Part shown: one piece after another, positions 50,877 to 58,722 of the stretch
Numbering within the stretch: position 1 is the first letter of the stretch
Layout of the letters: every line of letters starts with the position of its first letter
Assembly: GCF_000245815.1 (NCBI RefSeq)
Contig: NZ_JH601103.1
Location: 1,079,438 to 1,143,437 of the forward strand
Source: Dolosigranulum pigrum ATCC 51524
GTDB lineage: Bacteria; Bacillota; Bacilli; Lactobacillales; Carnobacteriaceae_A
DNA: 64,000 bases
Direction: 5' to 3'
Made by a program: the position numbers and the translations under genes
Notes under the pieces: generated by a model
Seen by the model: the letters and a program-made list of their open reading frames with translations, nothing else
What the model was told of the DNA's origin: nothing
Databases searched by the model: none

Positions 50877-51806
50877 ATGAGTAATATTTTAGTTTTTGGG
50901 CATAAAAGTCCTGACACGGATGCTGTAACATCCGCTATTAGTTTTGCTTATTTGCAGAACCAATTAGGTAAGGATGTTGAGCCGGTTGCGTTAGGAGAAA
51001 TTTCAGAAGAGACACAATATGCACTAGATTTCTTTAATACAAAAGCGCCGCGAATTGTAACTGAAGCCGATAGTAATGTAGAAGCTGTTATGCTTGTTGA
51101 TCATAACGAACCGCAACAGAGTTTAGACAACATCGATGAATTCGAGATTTTATCTGTTGTCGATCACCATCGTATTGCAAATTTTGAAACGGCTGGACCA
51201 CTTTATTACCGAGCTGAACCAGTGGGCTGTACGAATACGATTATCTTCAAGATATATAAAGAATACGGCATCGATGTGCCAAAGGATATTGCAGGCTTGA
51301 TGCTGTCCGCTATTATTTCCGATACATTGCTATTTAAATCACCGACCTGTACGGCAGAAGATGAACGCGCTGCACAAGAATTGGCTGAAATTGCTGAGGT
51401 TGATTTACACGCATACGGTATGAAGATGCTAAAAGCTGGAACAAATGTAAATAGTAAATCAGCCCAAGATATCTTAAATGGTGATGCAAAAAGCTTTGAA
51501 ATGGGAGACAAAACAGTTCGCATTGGACAAGTTAATGTCGTTGATGTTCAGGAATTACTTCAACGTAAAGATGAGCTCATTGAGTTAGCTGAGAAAAATA
51601 ATGTTGCAGAGGGATATGACTTAACATTGCTTCTTATCACTAATATTCTAGAGAGTGATACGGTTGGGCTAGTTGTCGGTTCAGGAATTGAGACAGTCGA
51701 AGCTGCCTTCAATGAAACAGTCAACGACCATCAAATTAAATTACCAGGTGTCGTCTCACGTAAAAAACAAGTTGTCCCTCCGTTAACAGATGCCTTTGAA
51801 GGGTAA
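50877..51806 (+). CDS. ppaC: Manganese-dependent inorganic pyrophosphatase
   Basis: This family II pyrophosphatase hydrolyses pyrophosphate to drive biosynthetic reactions. The 309-residue product has the DHH-family motifs FGHKSPDTDAVTSAI (His and Asp ligands), MLVDHNEPQQS, VVDHHRI and the C-terminal PGVVSRKKQVVPPL substrate-binding segment with SRKKQ. It has its own ribosome site (AGGAGAGAT) and a terminator, so it is a single-gene unit. Confidence 0.96.
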   Translation: MSNILVFGHKSPDTDAVTSAISFAYLQNQLGKDVEPVALGEISEETQYALDFFNTKAPRIVTEADSNVEAVMLVDHNEPQQSLDNIDEFEILSVVDHHRIANFETAGPLYYRAEPVGCTNTIIFKIYKEYGIDVPKDIAGLMLSAIISDTLLFKSPTCTAEDERAAQELAEIAEVDLHAYGMKMLKAGTNVNSKSAQDILNGDAKSFEMGDKTVRIGQVNVVDVQELLQRKDELIELAEKNNVAEGYDLTLLLITNILESDTVGLVVGSGIETVEAAFNETVNDHQIKLPGVVSRKKQVVPPLTDAFEG

Positions 51807-51814
51807 AAAATTTC

Positions 51815-51841
51815 GAGCTCTCGCTTAGCGGGGGCTTTTTC
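51815..51841 (+). terminator. Terminator after ppaC
   Basis: AGCTCTCGC pairs with GCGGGGGCT around TTA, followed by TTTT. Confidence 0.8.
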
Positions 51842-51914
51842 TAATGCAACTTATTTATGGTATAATAGAGGTAAGGATGGTAGCGCTTATTGACATGATG
51901 ATTGGAGAGCTTTT

Positions 51915-53132
51915 ATGAAACGACTTACTTATGGACTGTTCGCATCTTCTCTCTTATTAATAGGATGTGACAGTCAACAATCAAATAATGATGATCAAGT
52001 AGTTCATCAATTAAATAATGAAACTGAGGAAATCGTAATGGATTCGGAAGATGTTGGAGAGACAGTTGATAAAATTATTGAAGAGTCAGACGAAGAGCAA
52101 GAAGTTACCAAAAATGATAATGAATTAACACAATGGTTCCCGAAACATAAAGATACTCGTATTATTTATGAAACGCAAGCAGCAATTAATACTTTTTATG
52201 AAGTCTATCCACAATTTGTTCGAGATAATTATATGCAACTAAAGCGAGCTAACACAGATGGTGGCGAAGTATCTTATGAGTTGTATGAATTTACGGATAC
52301 TGAAATTATTTATGCAGGACAATATTTAAATCCAGCTTCTAGTGTTGGAAAAATATTCCGTGATGACTTTAAGAATACTGCGAAAACGTTAGATGAAGAA
52401 GTCAATCAAGTTATTTTAAAGACACCTATTGAGGTAGGAAATAGATGGGAGCATAACCACGAACATCTCGAAATATATAGTGAAATCACTGATACAGGAT
52501 TCTTTTTTGAAACACCACTAGGAAAAGTTGAAGGAATAGAAGTGACAACGACAACTGTAAATAATGAACCACCATATGAAGGAAAGTCACAAACTTATCG
52601 ATATTTTGGAAAAGATGTTGGTATTGTTAAAGAAACTAGTTTAATGGGACCGGGTGGACCAGAAATCCCGACTAAATTAATTGGCTTTGAACAAGATGTC
52701 CCTGAAGAGATTCCAATTACGATTTATGCATTAGGAATGGATAAACGATCACATAATAAGAAAAATAGTAAATTATTTTTAAATACGAATGACCCAATGC
52801 GAATGGCGCTAGAAGATGCTTTAAAAGAAACGTTGAGTAATGATATGCATCATTTATTAACTGAAAATGTTATCATTAATTATATGTATATTGATAATCA
52901 GGATATTGTACATGTTGATTTATCTAAAGAATTTTCAGATGATATGATTGCAGCAAGAGATCAGGAATCAGCTACTCTTTATGGAGTAATCCGTACGGTA
53001 CTTCAACTGTACAATGCAAAAGCAGTTAATTTAACTGTTGAAGGGGATAGTTTTCAGAGTAGCCATATACACATCCCTAAAAATAAAATTATCTATCCAG
53101 AAGATATACCAGAGTTTATTCAAATAAATTAA
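51915..53132 (+). CDS. GerMN-domain lipoprotein (first of two)
   Basis: The 405-residue product has a lipoprotein signal (MKRLTYGLFASSLLLIGC), an acidic linker, a middle domain with TPIEVGNRWEHNHEHLEI and a C-terminal GerMN domain (NDPMRMALEDALKETL, MYIDNQDIVHVDLSKEF and YGVIRTVLQLYNAKAVNLTV). GerMN domains occur in envelope lipoproteins, including sporulation GerM; the role here is unknown as no sporulation genes are seen. The next gene is a paralogue in the same order of domains, starting 21 bases later. Confidence 0.83.
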   Translation: MKRLTYGLFASSLLLIGCDSQQSNNDDQVVHQLNNETEEIVMDSEDVGETVDKIIEESDEEQEVTKNDNELTQWFPKHKDTRIIYETQAAINTFYEVYPQFVRDNYMQLKRANTDGGEVSYELYEFTDTEIIYAGQYLNPASSVGKIFRDDFKNTAKTLDEEVNQVILKTPIEVGNRWEHNHEHLEIYSEITDTGFFFETPLGKVEGIEVTTTTVNNEPPYEGKSQTYRYFGKDVGIVKETSLMGPGGPEIPTKLIGFEQDVPEEIPITIYALGMDKRSHNKKNSKLFLNTNDPMRMALEDALKETLSNDMHHLLTENVIINYMYIDNQDIVHVDLSKEFSDDMIAARDQESATLYGVIRTVLQLYNAKAVNLTVEGDSFQSSHIHIPKNKIIYPEDIPEFIQIN

Positions 53133-53153
53133 TAATAAGAAGGAGTGATGCAG

Positions 53154-54371
53154 ATGAAGAAATTATTAGTAAGTTTGCTTGCTTCATCAGTTATGTTGGT
53201 GGCTTGTGGGCAAAAGACTCAGACAGAAGCTGAAGAACAAGAGAAACAAGAACAGGTGGCGGACGCCCAACAAACTGGTGAAGTAGCAAATAAGTCAGCA
53301 AATGACCAATCTTCACAAGAAAATAAGGATAAAGAGAAGTCAGTTGAAGATGTTACCCAAAGTCCATCAGAAGAGTCGGGTGATGAGTCAGAAGCAGTCA
53401 ATGAACTAGAACAGTGGGTGCCGAAAACCCCCAATGTAGAGCGGATCTATACAGGAGAAGGTAGTGAGTTTGCAGAGTTCACTACCTATCCGCAATTTAT
53501 TCATGAGGATACTGTACAGATCAAGCGTCAGAATCCAGGGATAACGACATATTCTATTTATGAATATCGCGAGGATAGTATTGTTGAAATATTTACTCAT
53601 CGTGGTAGTTTAATGCGCGATGATTTTGCTAACACAGCCAAAACAAGTGACTCTGAAGGCGAAGAAATCGTTCTGAAGACGCCGATTGAGGTAGGCACAC
53701 AATGGGAAGATAGAGACGGTCAGAGTGTTGAAATAACTGCCACTGATTTAGATCTAGATACTCCTGAAGGTATGGTAAAAGGTATCGAAGTGACAACGAC
53801 TACAGTAGATCCAGAGGGTCATGAAGGAAAGATTCACCGCTATTATGGCAAAGATATTGGCTTGGTGAAGGAAGTGACTGAACTTGGCTCAGATGCCGAG
53901 ATGACCGTCACATCAACCTTAACAGAGTATAATACGGATACAGTTGAGAAAATTCCATTTACGCTGTATGCACTTGATTATCAAACATTAGATCAAGCCA
54001 TTGAGATTGAAATGGAATTTGAACTGAAGACAAACGACCCAATCCGTCTAGCGTTGACCGACAAATTAAAAGAAGCACTAGATAACGAAGCAACTAACTT
54101 ATTGCCTGATAAAGCAATGATTAATTACATGTATTTAGATGATGATCGAATTGTTCACGTTGATTTTTCTGAAGAGCTAGCTACTGAAATGCAGGCTGGA
54201 GCCAGTGGAGAGCTGGAGATCTTGTATCGAATTGTTGATACGATTGCTAATTTATACTATGCTGAAGCAGTCAACTTATCGTTAGATGGCGGTGCGTATG
54301 ATAAGGGTGGTCACGTGCATATCGATAAAAATCAACTTCTTTATCCAACACATGGACCAATGGCACAATAA
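53154..54371 (+). CDS. GerMN-domain lipoprotein (second of two)
   Basis: The 405-residue product has a lipoprotein signal (MKKLLVSLLASSVMLVAC), a long Gln/Glu/Ser-rich linker (about residues 22-85) and then the same two domains as its neighbour: TPIEVGTQWEDRDGQSVEI and a GerMN part with NDPIRLALTDKLKEAL, MYLDDDRIVHVDFSEEL and IVDTIANLYYAEAVNLSL. The extended linker suggests it reaches into the cell wall. An ATG three codons upstream is less well spaced to AGAAGGAG. Confidence 0.83.
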   Translation: MKKLLVSLLASSVMLVACGQKTQTEAEEQEKQEQVADAQQTGEVANKSANDQSSQENKDKEKSVEDVTQSPSEESGDESEAVNELEQWVPKTPNVERIYTGEGSEFAEFTTYPQFIHEDTVQIKRQNPGITTYSIYEYREDSIVEIFTHRGSLMRDDFANTAKTSDSEGEEIVLKTPIEVGTQWEDRDGQSVEITATDLDLDTPEGMVKGIEVTTTTVDPEGHEGKIHRYYGKDIGLVKEVTELGSDAEMTVTSTLTEYNTDTVEKIPFTLYALDYQTLDQAIEIEMEFELKTNDPIRLALTDKLKEALDNEATNLLPDKAMINYMYLDDDRIVHVDFSEELATEMQAGASGELEILYRIVDTIANLYYAEAVNLSLDGGAYDKGGHVHIDKNQLLYPTHGPMAQ

Positions 54372-54465
54372 ATGCATCCGACCCATTCTTATAAATTGAT
54401 TTTATAAGTTAGTTAAGTTAAACTGTTAATAAGTGAAACAACTTACTAACGAAAAGGATGATAGA

Positions 54466-54975
54466 ATGTTTAATAAAAAGAAATTAGATCATATCTGGTA
54501 TCCTATCTTGATTGTAGTAGCAGCTATTGCACTTACATTTGTTGGCTATCATGCGGGTGGGGCTGGTATACAAGAAGATGAATCTGCAAAAAACGTTGCA
54601 GAAACAACTGAAGAAAATACTGCGATTGATCACGTAGAATCTGGTACGTATGAAGTGACTGGAAAAGGATATAATGGAGACATTGTTCTTTCTGTCACAT
54701 TTAAAGACAATAAGATTACAGCCATCGATATTATAGAACAAGATGAAACACCAGACATTGCTGGAGATGCTTTAGAAGGTTTACCTAAAGATATCATCGA
54801 GGCTAATTCTGCCGATGTCGATACTTACTCTGGAGCAACCAATACATCGAACGGTATAAAAGAAGCCGTTAAAAAAGCTATAGAAGAAGCTAGTAGTGGA
54901 GCAACTGAAAAGGGTACTCCCAATGACGATACAGATGCTGATTCAAACGCATCTGAAGACTGGGAAGAAGGATAA
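54466..54975 (+). CDS. Membrane-anchored FMN-binding domain protein
   Basis: The 169-residue product has one N-terminal membrane segment (WYPILIVVAAIALTFVGYHAG) and an extracytoplasmic FMN-binding domain with GTYEVTGKGYNGDIVLSV and the motif DVDTYSGATNTSNG. The SGAT sequence is the site at which flavin transferases attach FMN covalently, so it may be flavinylated and take part in electron transfer across the envelope. The C-terminal tail is Ser/Glu/Asp-rich. The ATG follows AAAAGGATGATAGA. Confidence 0.87.
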   Translation: MFNKKKLDHIWYPILIVVAAIALTFVGYHAGGAGIQEDESAKNVAETTEENTAIDHVESGTYEVTGKGYNGDIVLSVTFKDNKITAIDIIEQDETPDIAGDALEGLPKDIIEANSADVDTYSGATNTSNGIKEAVKKAIEEASSGATEKGTPNDDTDADSNASEDWEEG

Positions 54976-54986
54976 ATATTTGCGAC

Positions 54987-55016
54987 AAACCTCTCCAAAA
55001 TAATATGGGGAGGTTT
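54987..55016 (+). terminator. Terminator after the FMN-binding gene
   Basis: AAACCTCTCC pairs perfectly with GGGGAGGTTT (one G-T) around a short loop. Confidence 0.8.
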
Positions 55017-55053
55017 AATGATAGAATCACAGTTTACATAAGATGTGATACCA

Positions 55054-55194
55054 AAAATCTTCAAAAATAAAAGACAAGACTCCGTCCGAAGCTTTGACCA
55101 GTAGAGGACGAGAACTTGTCTTTTATTCTAAATCTGAGTTGCCGTTCTTATAATGGCTTTTCCACCAAAGGGGCTAAGTTGACGCTTAGCCCTT
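55054..55194 (+). repeat. Three-hairpin repeat element, copy A
   Basis: This 141-base stretch is repeated, inverted, at 56527-56670 with clearly high identity. It folds into three hairpins: AAAAGACAAG with CTTGTCTTTT enclosing CGTCC with GGACG; GCCGTT with AATGGC; and AAAGGGGCTAAG with CTTAGCCCTTTT. There is no ORF across it. It ends in a terminator-like T-run. I know of no named family that it matches. Confidence 0.82.
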
Positions 55195-55342
55195 TTTGCC
55201 TTGTTCTTATAACAATTACATTTATTGGTTATGTTACATAATGTATCTTATGTTAACTAATAAATAACGATTGTTTTATAGTTCTAGGCTGTTTTTTTGG
55301 TAAACTATACATATAAAAATAACGATATAGGAGATTTATCAT

Positions 55343-55690
55343 ATGAGTAATGAAACAAATGAAACAAATGAGATACGCATAGTTGGTGGCTACAGAGTAA
55401 AAAATGGACGTATAATAGATGATGTTGAGCGCATATGGTTTCAGTGCAATAAATGTAAAGTATTCGATTATTATCATCAAAATGAAATAAAGTGTCTGCA
55501 TTGTAATGGTTATATTGATGGGTTAAGTTTAATCCGTGCATGGAATAATCGGCATAATTATAAAACCAATAGACCAGCTTCTAAATTTAGTAAAGTGTTT
55601 GACTTTGTTATTGGCAACTTAGTGTTGGCTAGTGTAGCTGCCATTTATATACTGTTGTTTTTAATTTGTTTCGTGCCAGCGTTCATATAA
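55343..55690 (+). CDS. Zinc-ribbon protein with C-terminal membrane segment
   Basis: The 115-residue product has two CxxC pairs, CNKC near residue 35 and CLHC near 52, forming a likely zinc ribbon, a basic stretch and one hydrophobic segment at the C terminus (LVLASVAAIYILLFLICFV). It is probably tail-anchored with the ribbon inside the cell. The function is not recognised. A ribosome site (TAGGAGATTTATC) precedes it. It lies between the two inverted repeat elements. Confidence 0.65.
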   Translation: MSNETNETNEIRIVGGYRVKNGRIIDDVERIWFQCNKCKVFDYYHQNEIKCLHCNGYIDGLSLIRAWNNRHNYKTNRPASKFSKVFDFVIGNLVLASVAAIYILLFLICFVPAFI

Positions 55691-55794
55691 TAATTTGGCA
55701 ACAATAGTTTACCATATTTTAGTCATTTAACTTTGTATAATATATATTATGTAAACTAATAGTTAAAATAAATATACCCACTAAAGTATACATA

Positions 55795-55825
55795 GAAAAA
55801 AAGCAACCCTGTTAAAGAGTTGCTT
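55795..55825 (-). terminator. Terminator of the lipoprotein gene
   Basis: AAGCAAC pairs with GTTGCTT; on the minus strand a T-run follows. Confidence 0.82.
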
Positions 55826-55840
55826 ATATACAAATTAATA

Positions 55841-56296
55841 CTAGTTATTGTTTGATCCTTTAATTCTTTCAAGGAAATCACTATTACGAAGTCTTTGACT
55901 GTTTTCAATAAATTTGTTTGACTTATCGGCAATTATCGCAAACTCTATATTCATAACTGAAGACATGCTGTTATATGTCCGTGTAAATAGCTCTGAATCT
56001 TTCTCATTAAACACTTCATCTCTATAAGCAGAATCGGCAAAGAGTCTCCCCATTTCTTCTGATGGTACATCTTTTCCAATTTCTTCCAATATCTCCATTC
56101 CTTCTGCCGTCTTTTCTTCTGATATAGTAGTAAGTGTATCGTAGTTATTATTTTCTAGGTAATTATCAACATTGTCCAGTAATTGCTGGGTTTCTTCTTC
56201 ATACTTATCTACTCTTTGCTTCATGCCATTCCCGCACCCAACTAGCACAAGCAACGCAATAGCCAATACACCCAATAACTTCTTGATATTCTTCAT
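55841..56296 (-). CDS. Small helical lipoprotein, unknown function
   Basis: The 151-residue product has a lipoprotein signal (MKNIKKLLGVLAIALLVLVGC) and a mature part that is mostly charged helix (MKQRVDKYEEETQQLLDNVD, then EMGRLFADSAYRDEVFNEKD). No family is recognised. The ATG follows TTTGGAGGAAAATA. Together with the convergent zinc-ribbon gene it forms the cargo between the two inverted repeat copies. Confidence 0.7.
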   Translation of the reverse strand: MKNIKKLLGVLAIALLVLVGCGNGMKQRVDKYEEETQQLLDNVDNYLENNNYDTLTTISEEKTAEGMEILEEIGKDVPSEEMGRLFADSAYRDEVFNEKDSELFTRTYNSMSSVMNIEFAIIADKSNKFIENSQRLRNSDFLERIKGSNNN

Positions 56297-56526
56297 TATT
56301 TTCCTCCAAATTATTCTATATTACTTTTCAATTATCTTCCAATCATACTCAAATTATACAATACGTATAACATTTACTATAAACCTTCCGATAAATTATA
56401 CGAATAGTATAACATGAATTAATTGTGAAGTCTATAACTCATTATTTGGTATTGCCGATGTAGAAGATGTAAACCCCGTTGTAATCAATGGTTTGTCAAC
56501 TACTACTCATGGTTTCTTTAGTGCAG

Positions 56527-56670
56527 AAGGACTAAGCGTCAACTTAGCTCCTTTTGGTAGAAAAGCCGTTATAAGAACGGCGACTCAGATTTAGATTAAA
56601 GGACAAGTTCTCGTCCTTCACTGGTTTAAGCTTCGGACGGACTCTTGTTTTTTTATTTTTTGAAGATTTT
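56527..56670 (-). repeat. Three-hairpin repeat element, copy B (inverted)
   Basis: Read on the minus strand this is copy A again: CCGTCCGAAGCTT, GGACGAGAACTTGTC, TCTAAATCTGAG, CCGTTCTTATAA and CTAAGTTGACGCTTAG are shared in order. The middle hairpin is kept and improved (GCCGTT with AACGGC), a sign that structure is under selection or was at insertion. On the plus strand an open stretch from about 56420 runs into it and stops at 56594 (NPVVINGLSTTTHGFF), possibly a gene tail, too weak to call. Confidence 0.82.
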
Positions 56671-56694
56671 ATAACACAAGACAATTGAGAAAAA

Positions 56695-56741
56695 CCACAA
56701 TATATAGTGTCCAGCATAAAAATAGACACTATATATTGTGG
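56695..56741. terminator. Strong hairpin with T-run on the minus strand
   Basis: CCACAATATATAGTGTC pairs perfectly (17 bp) with GACACTATATATTGTGG. On the minus strand TTTTTCTC follows, on the plus strand TTCTTCTT. Confidence 0.8.
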
Positions 56742-56832
56742 TTCTTCTTGTGTTCCCCATTCTTTACATGATACACTTATTACGTTGCCTATCTTCCAAA
56801 GGTAAATGTTTCAACTAGGAAGGAGGTGTGTC

Positions 56833-57064
56833 ATGATATTAGATGTTGTGATAGCGCTAGTCATTAGTGTCACGAGTGGCATATGATGTGACCCCTATAA
56901 GCAAATATACTGACAAATTTTTTGAAGATGATGCATGGTATTTAGAGTTCCAGAAAAAGACAGAAAAACGTTTAGAAAAGGATTTAAAAGAACAGCGTGA
57001 GCTTATCACACGGCTAGAAGAAAAACAGAAACAATCAAACAAACATCTAAACAAAAAGAATTAA
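56833..57064 (+). pseudogene. Small membrane-anchored coiled-coil gene, frame disrupted
   Basis: A strong AAGGAAGGAGGTG leads to MILDVVIALVISVTSGI, a hydrophobic segment that stops after 17 residues. The +1 frame continues at the same place with YDVTPISKYTDKFFEDDAWY and a charged coiled coil (about 50 residues) ending HLNKKN. One base shift joins the two into a plausible protein of about 75 residues, with a membrane segment followed by a coiled coil. It is either a broken gene, a sequencing error, or a short toxin-like peptide followed by an unrelated ORF. A strong terminator follows. Confidence 0.5.
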
Positions 57065-57070
57065 TACAAT

Positions 57071-57126
57071 AAACAAATTTCCCAATGTAGCTAGTTGAAT
57101 CACTCGTCTCATTGGGAAATTTGTTT
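57071..57126. terminator. Strong bidirectional terminator
   Basis: AAACAAATTTCCCAATG pairs perfectly with CATTGGGAAATTTGTTT around a loop of about 22 bases. Confidence 0.9.
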
Positions 57127-57217
57127 ATGTTACTCTTTTGGATACCCAAAATTCTATAGGTTATGAGCTGTAAATAACTTTTATATCCGCTATAATGTGA
57201 ATAAGGAGTGAGCCATT

Positions 57218-57850
57218 ATGAAAACAGACATTTATACATTATATTTAGTAACGGACCGATTTGATTATACGGATGATGAGTTTTTTAGTATTATTGAGGA
57301 AGCTTGCCAGGCTGGAGTTACCTTAGTTCAATTACGTGAAAAAAAAGCTACAACGAATCGCTTCTTTCACTTGGCCCAAAAAGTAAAAACGATCACTGAT
57401 AAATACGATGTACCGCTGATTATCAATGATCGCGTTGATATTTGTTTAGCTGTCGATGCTGCTGGGGTTCATATTGGTGATGATGAATTACCGATTGATG
57501 TGGCAAGATCACTTATTGGACCGAATAAGTTACTCGGGGTGTCGGCTGATACGCTTGAGCGGGCGAATGAAGCACAACAACTCGGAGCTGATTATCTGGG
57601 AATTGGTGCTGTCTTCCCCTCTTCTACTAAAGCCGATTGTGAGACAGTCTCGCTTGATACAGTTCGTCAAATTAATGACCGGAGTGCTCTGCCTAGTGTA
57701 GCGATTGGTGGAATTAATCAAGATAATATTATCCAACTTGAAAAGACTGGTATTACTGGGATTTCATTAGTGAGTGCTATTATGCAGGCAGATAACGTCA
57801 GTGAGACAACAGGGCAACTTCTCCAACAGGTTCGAGCCATTACAACATAA
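57218..57850 (+). CDS. thiE: Thiamine-phosphate synthase
   Basis: ThiE joins hydroxymethylpyrimidine pyrophosphate to thiazole phosphate to give thiamine phosphate. The 210-residue TIM-barrel product has LYLVTDRFDY, VQLREKKATT, LIINDRVDICLAVDAAGVHIG, DYLGIGAVFPSSTK and VAIGGINQDNI. With thiM at 13.7 kb it completes a salvage route. ATAAGGAGTGAG precedes the ATG. It converges with codY. Confidence 0.95.
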   Translation: MKTDIYTLYLVTDRFDYTDDEFFSIIEEACQAGVTLVQLREKKATTNRFFHLAQKVKTITDKYDVPLIINDRVDICLAVDAAGVHIGDDELPIDVARSLIGPNKLLGVSADTLERANEAQQLGADYLGIGAVFPSSTKADCETVSLDTVRQINDRSALPSVAIGGINQDNIIQLEKTGITGISLVSAIMQADNVSETTGQLLQQVRAITT

Positions 57851-57861
57851 ATGCTGACTAT

Positions 57862-58680
57862 TTATTCTTCATCTTGGAACAAGATATCGCGGAAATAGTC
57901 ATTTACTAGTTTAATATGAGTTCCCTTCATTCCCATCGATTTTTGCTCAATCACACCAGCAACGACGAGTTTTTGGAGTGAATTGACGATAATAGAGCGG
58001 GTAATGCCAAGTTGGTCTGCAATTTCCGAGGTTGTTACCCGCATTTCTTGTTTATTGCCCAATACTTCGTACAAACCACGCAATGCTTTACGTTCTGTTT
58101 TGGTTGTGGTGTTGTATGCAAGATGGGCTTTTTCGCGTTTATTCTGTTCAGTGACTTGTTCGACGGACTCTTTGAAACTAAAAGCTATACCTACAATATT
58201 GGCAGCATACTCGACTAAACCAACTTCACTAGGACTTAATTCTTGGTCAATGGTTGCTACCAAAATAGTTCCACGCCGTTTTTTAGACATCTCTACAGGA
58301 ACAAGCGTTGTTAAGGCTTGTTCATAGAGTGATTTAGTCTCGACAGGGAAAATAGTACGGTTATCGTAGATCGATAAGTTCTCTTCCGTGTCATCAATGG
58401 CATTAATACGCTTGAGATAATTGAGTGGGAACTGCTTACGCTGAACAATATCATAGACACGACCCGTATTGATCTTATGTGTTTCATAATAGCCGTGAAT
58501 GGTCCCATCATATGCCACAATATAGATGTTGGCCTCAAGTATCCGTCCGAGTGCGCTAGATAGACTATTCAAGGGAAAATCTTGTGTTAAATTTTCTGGC
58601 TTGAGTAAATAATGGGTCCAATCTGTCATTTTTATATGTTGATTCAGCTGTTGTGTGAGGTCTTTAATATCTGAATTCAA
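57862..58680 (-). CDS. codY: Global transcriptional repressor CodY
   Basis: CodY senses branched-chain amino acids and, in many species, GTP, and represses amino-acid and adaptive genes. The 272-residue product has a GAF-type ligand domain (about residues 20-165) and a winged helix with VTTSEIADQLGITRSIIVNS and GVIEQKSMGMKGTHIKLVND at the C terminus. It is the last gene of the topA-xerC-hslV-hslU-codY run, the same order as in Bacillus. It may also control the transporters in this window. Confidence 0.96.
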   Translation of the reverse strand: MNSDIKDLTQQLNQHIKMTDWTHYLLKPENLTQDFPLNSLSSALGRILEANIYIVAYDGTIHGYYETHKINTGRVYDIVQRKQFPLNYLKRINAIDDTEENLSIYDNRTIFPVETKSLYEQALTTLVPVEMSKKRRGTILVATIDQELSPSEVGLVEYAANIVGIAFSFKESVEQVTEQNKREKAHLAYNTTTKTERKALRGLYEVLGNKQEMRVTTSEIADQLGITRSIIVNSLQKLVVAGVIEQKSMGMKGTHIKLVNDYFRDILFQDEE

Positions 58681-58722
58681 TGGGATTACTCCTTTACTAA
58701 CGGTTTATTTTTTGGAATTAGA

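Noticed and set aside
56419..56594. Open reading stretch ending in repeat copy B
   Set aside because: It reads protein-like (DVNPVVINGLSTTTHGFF) but lacks a start codon and ribosome site; kept only as a note in the repeat entry.
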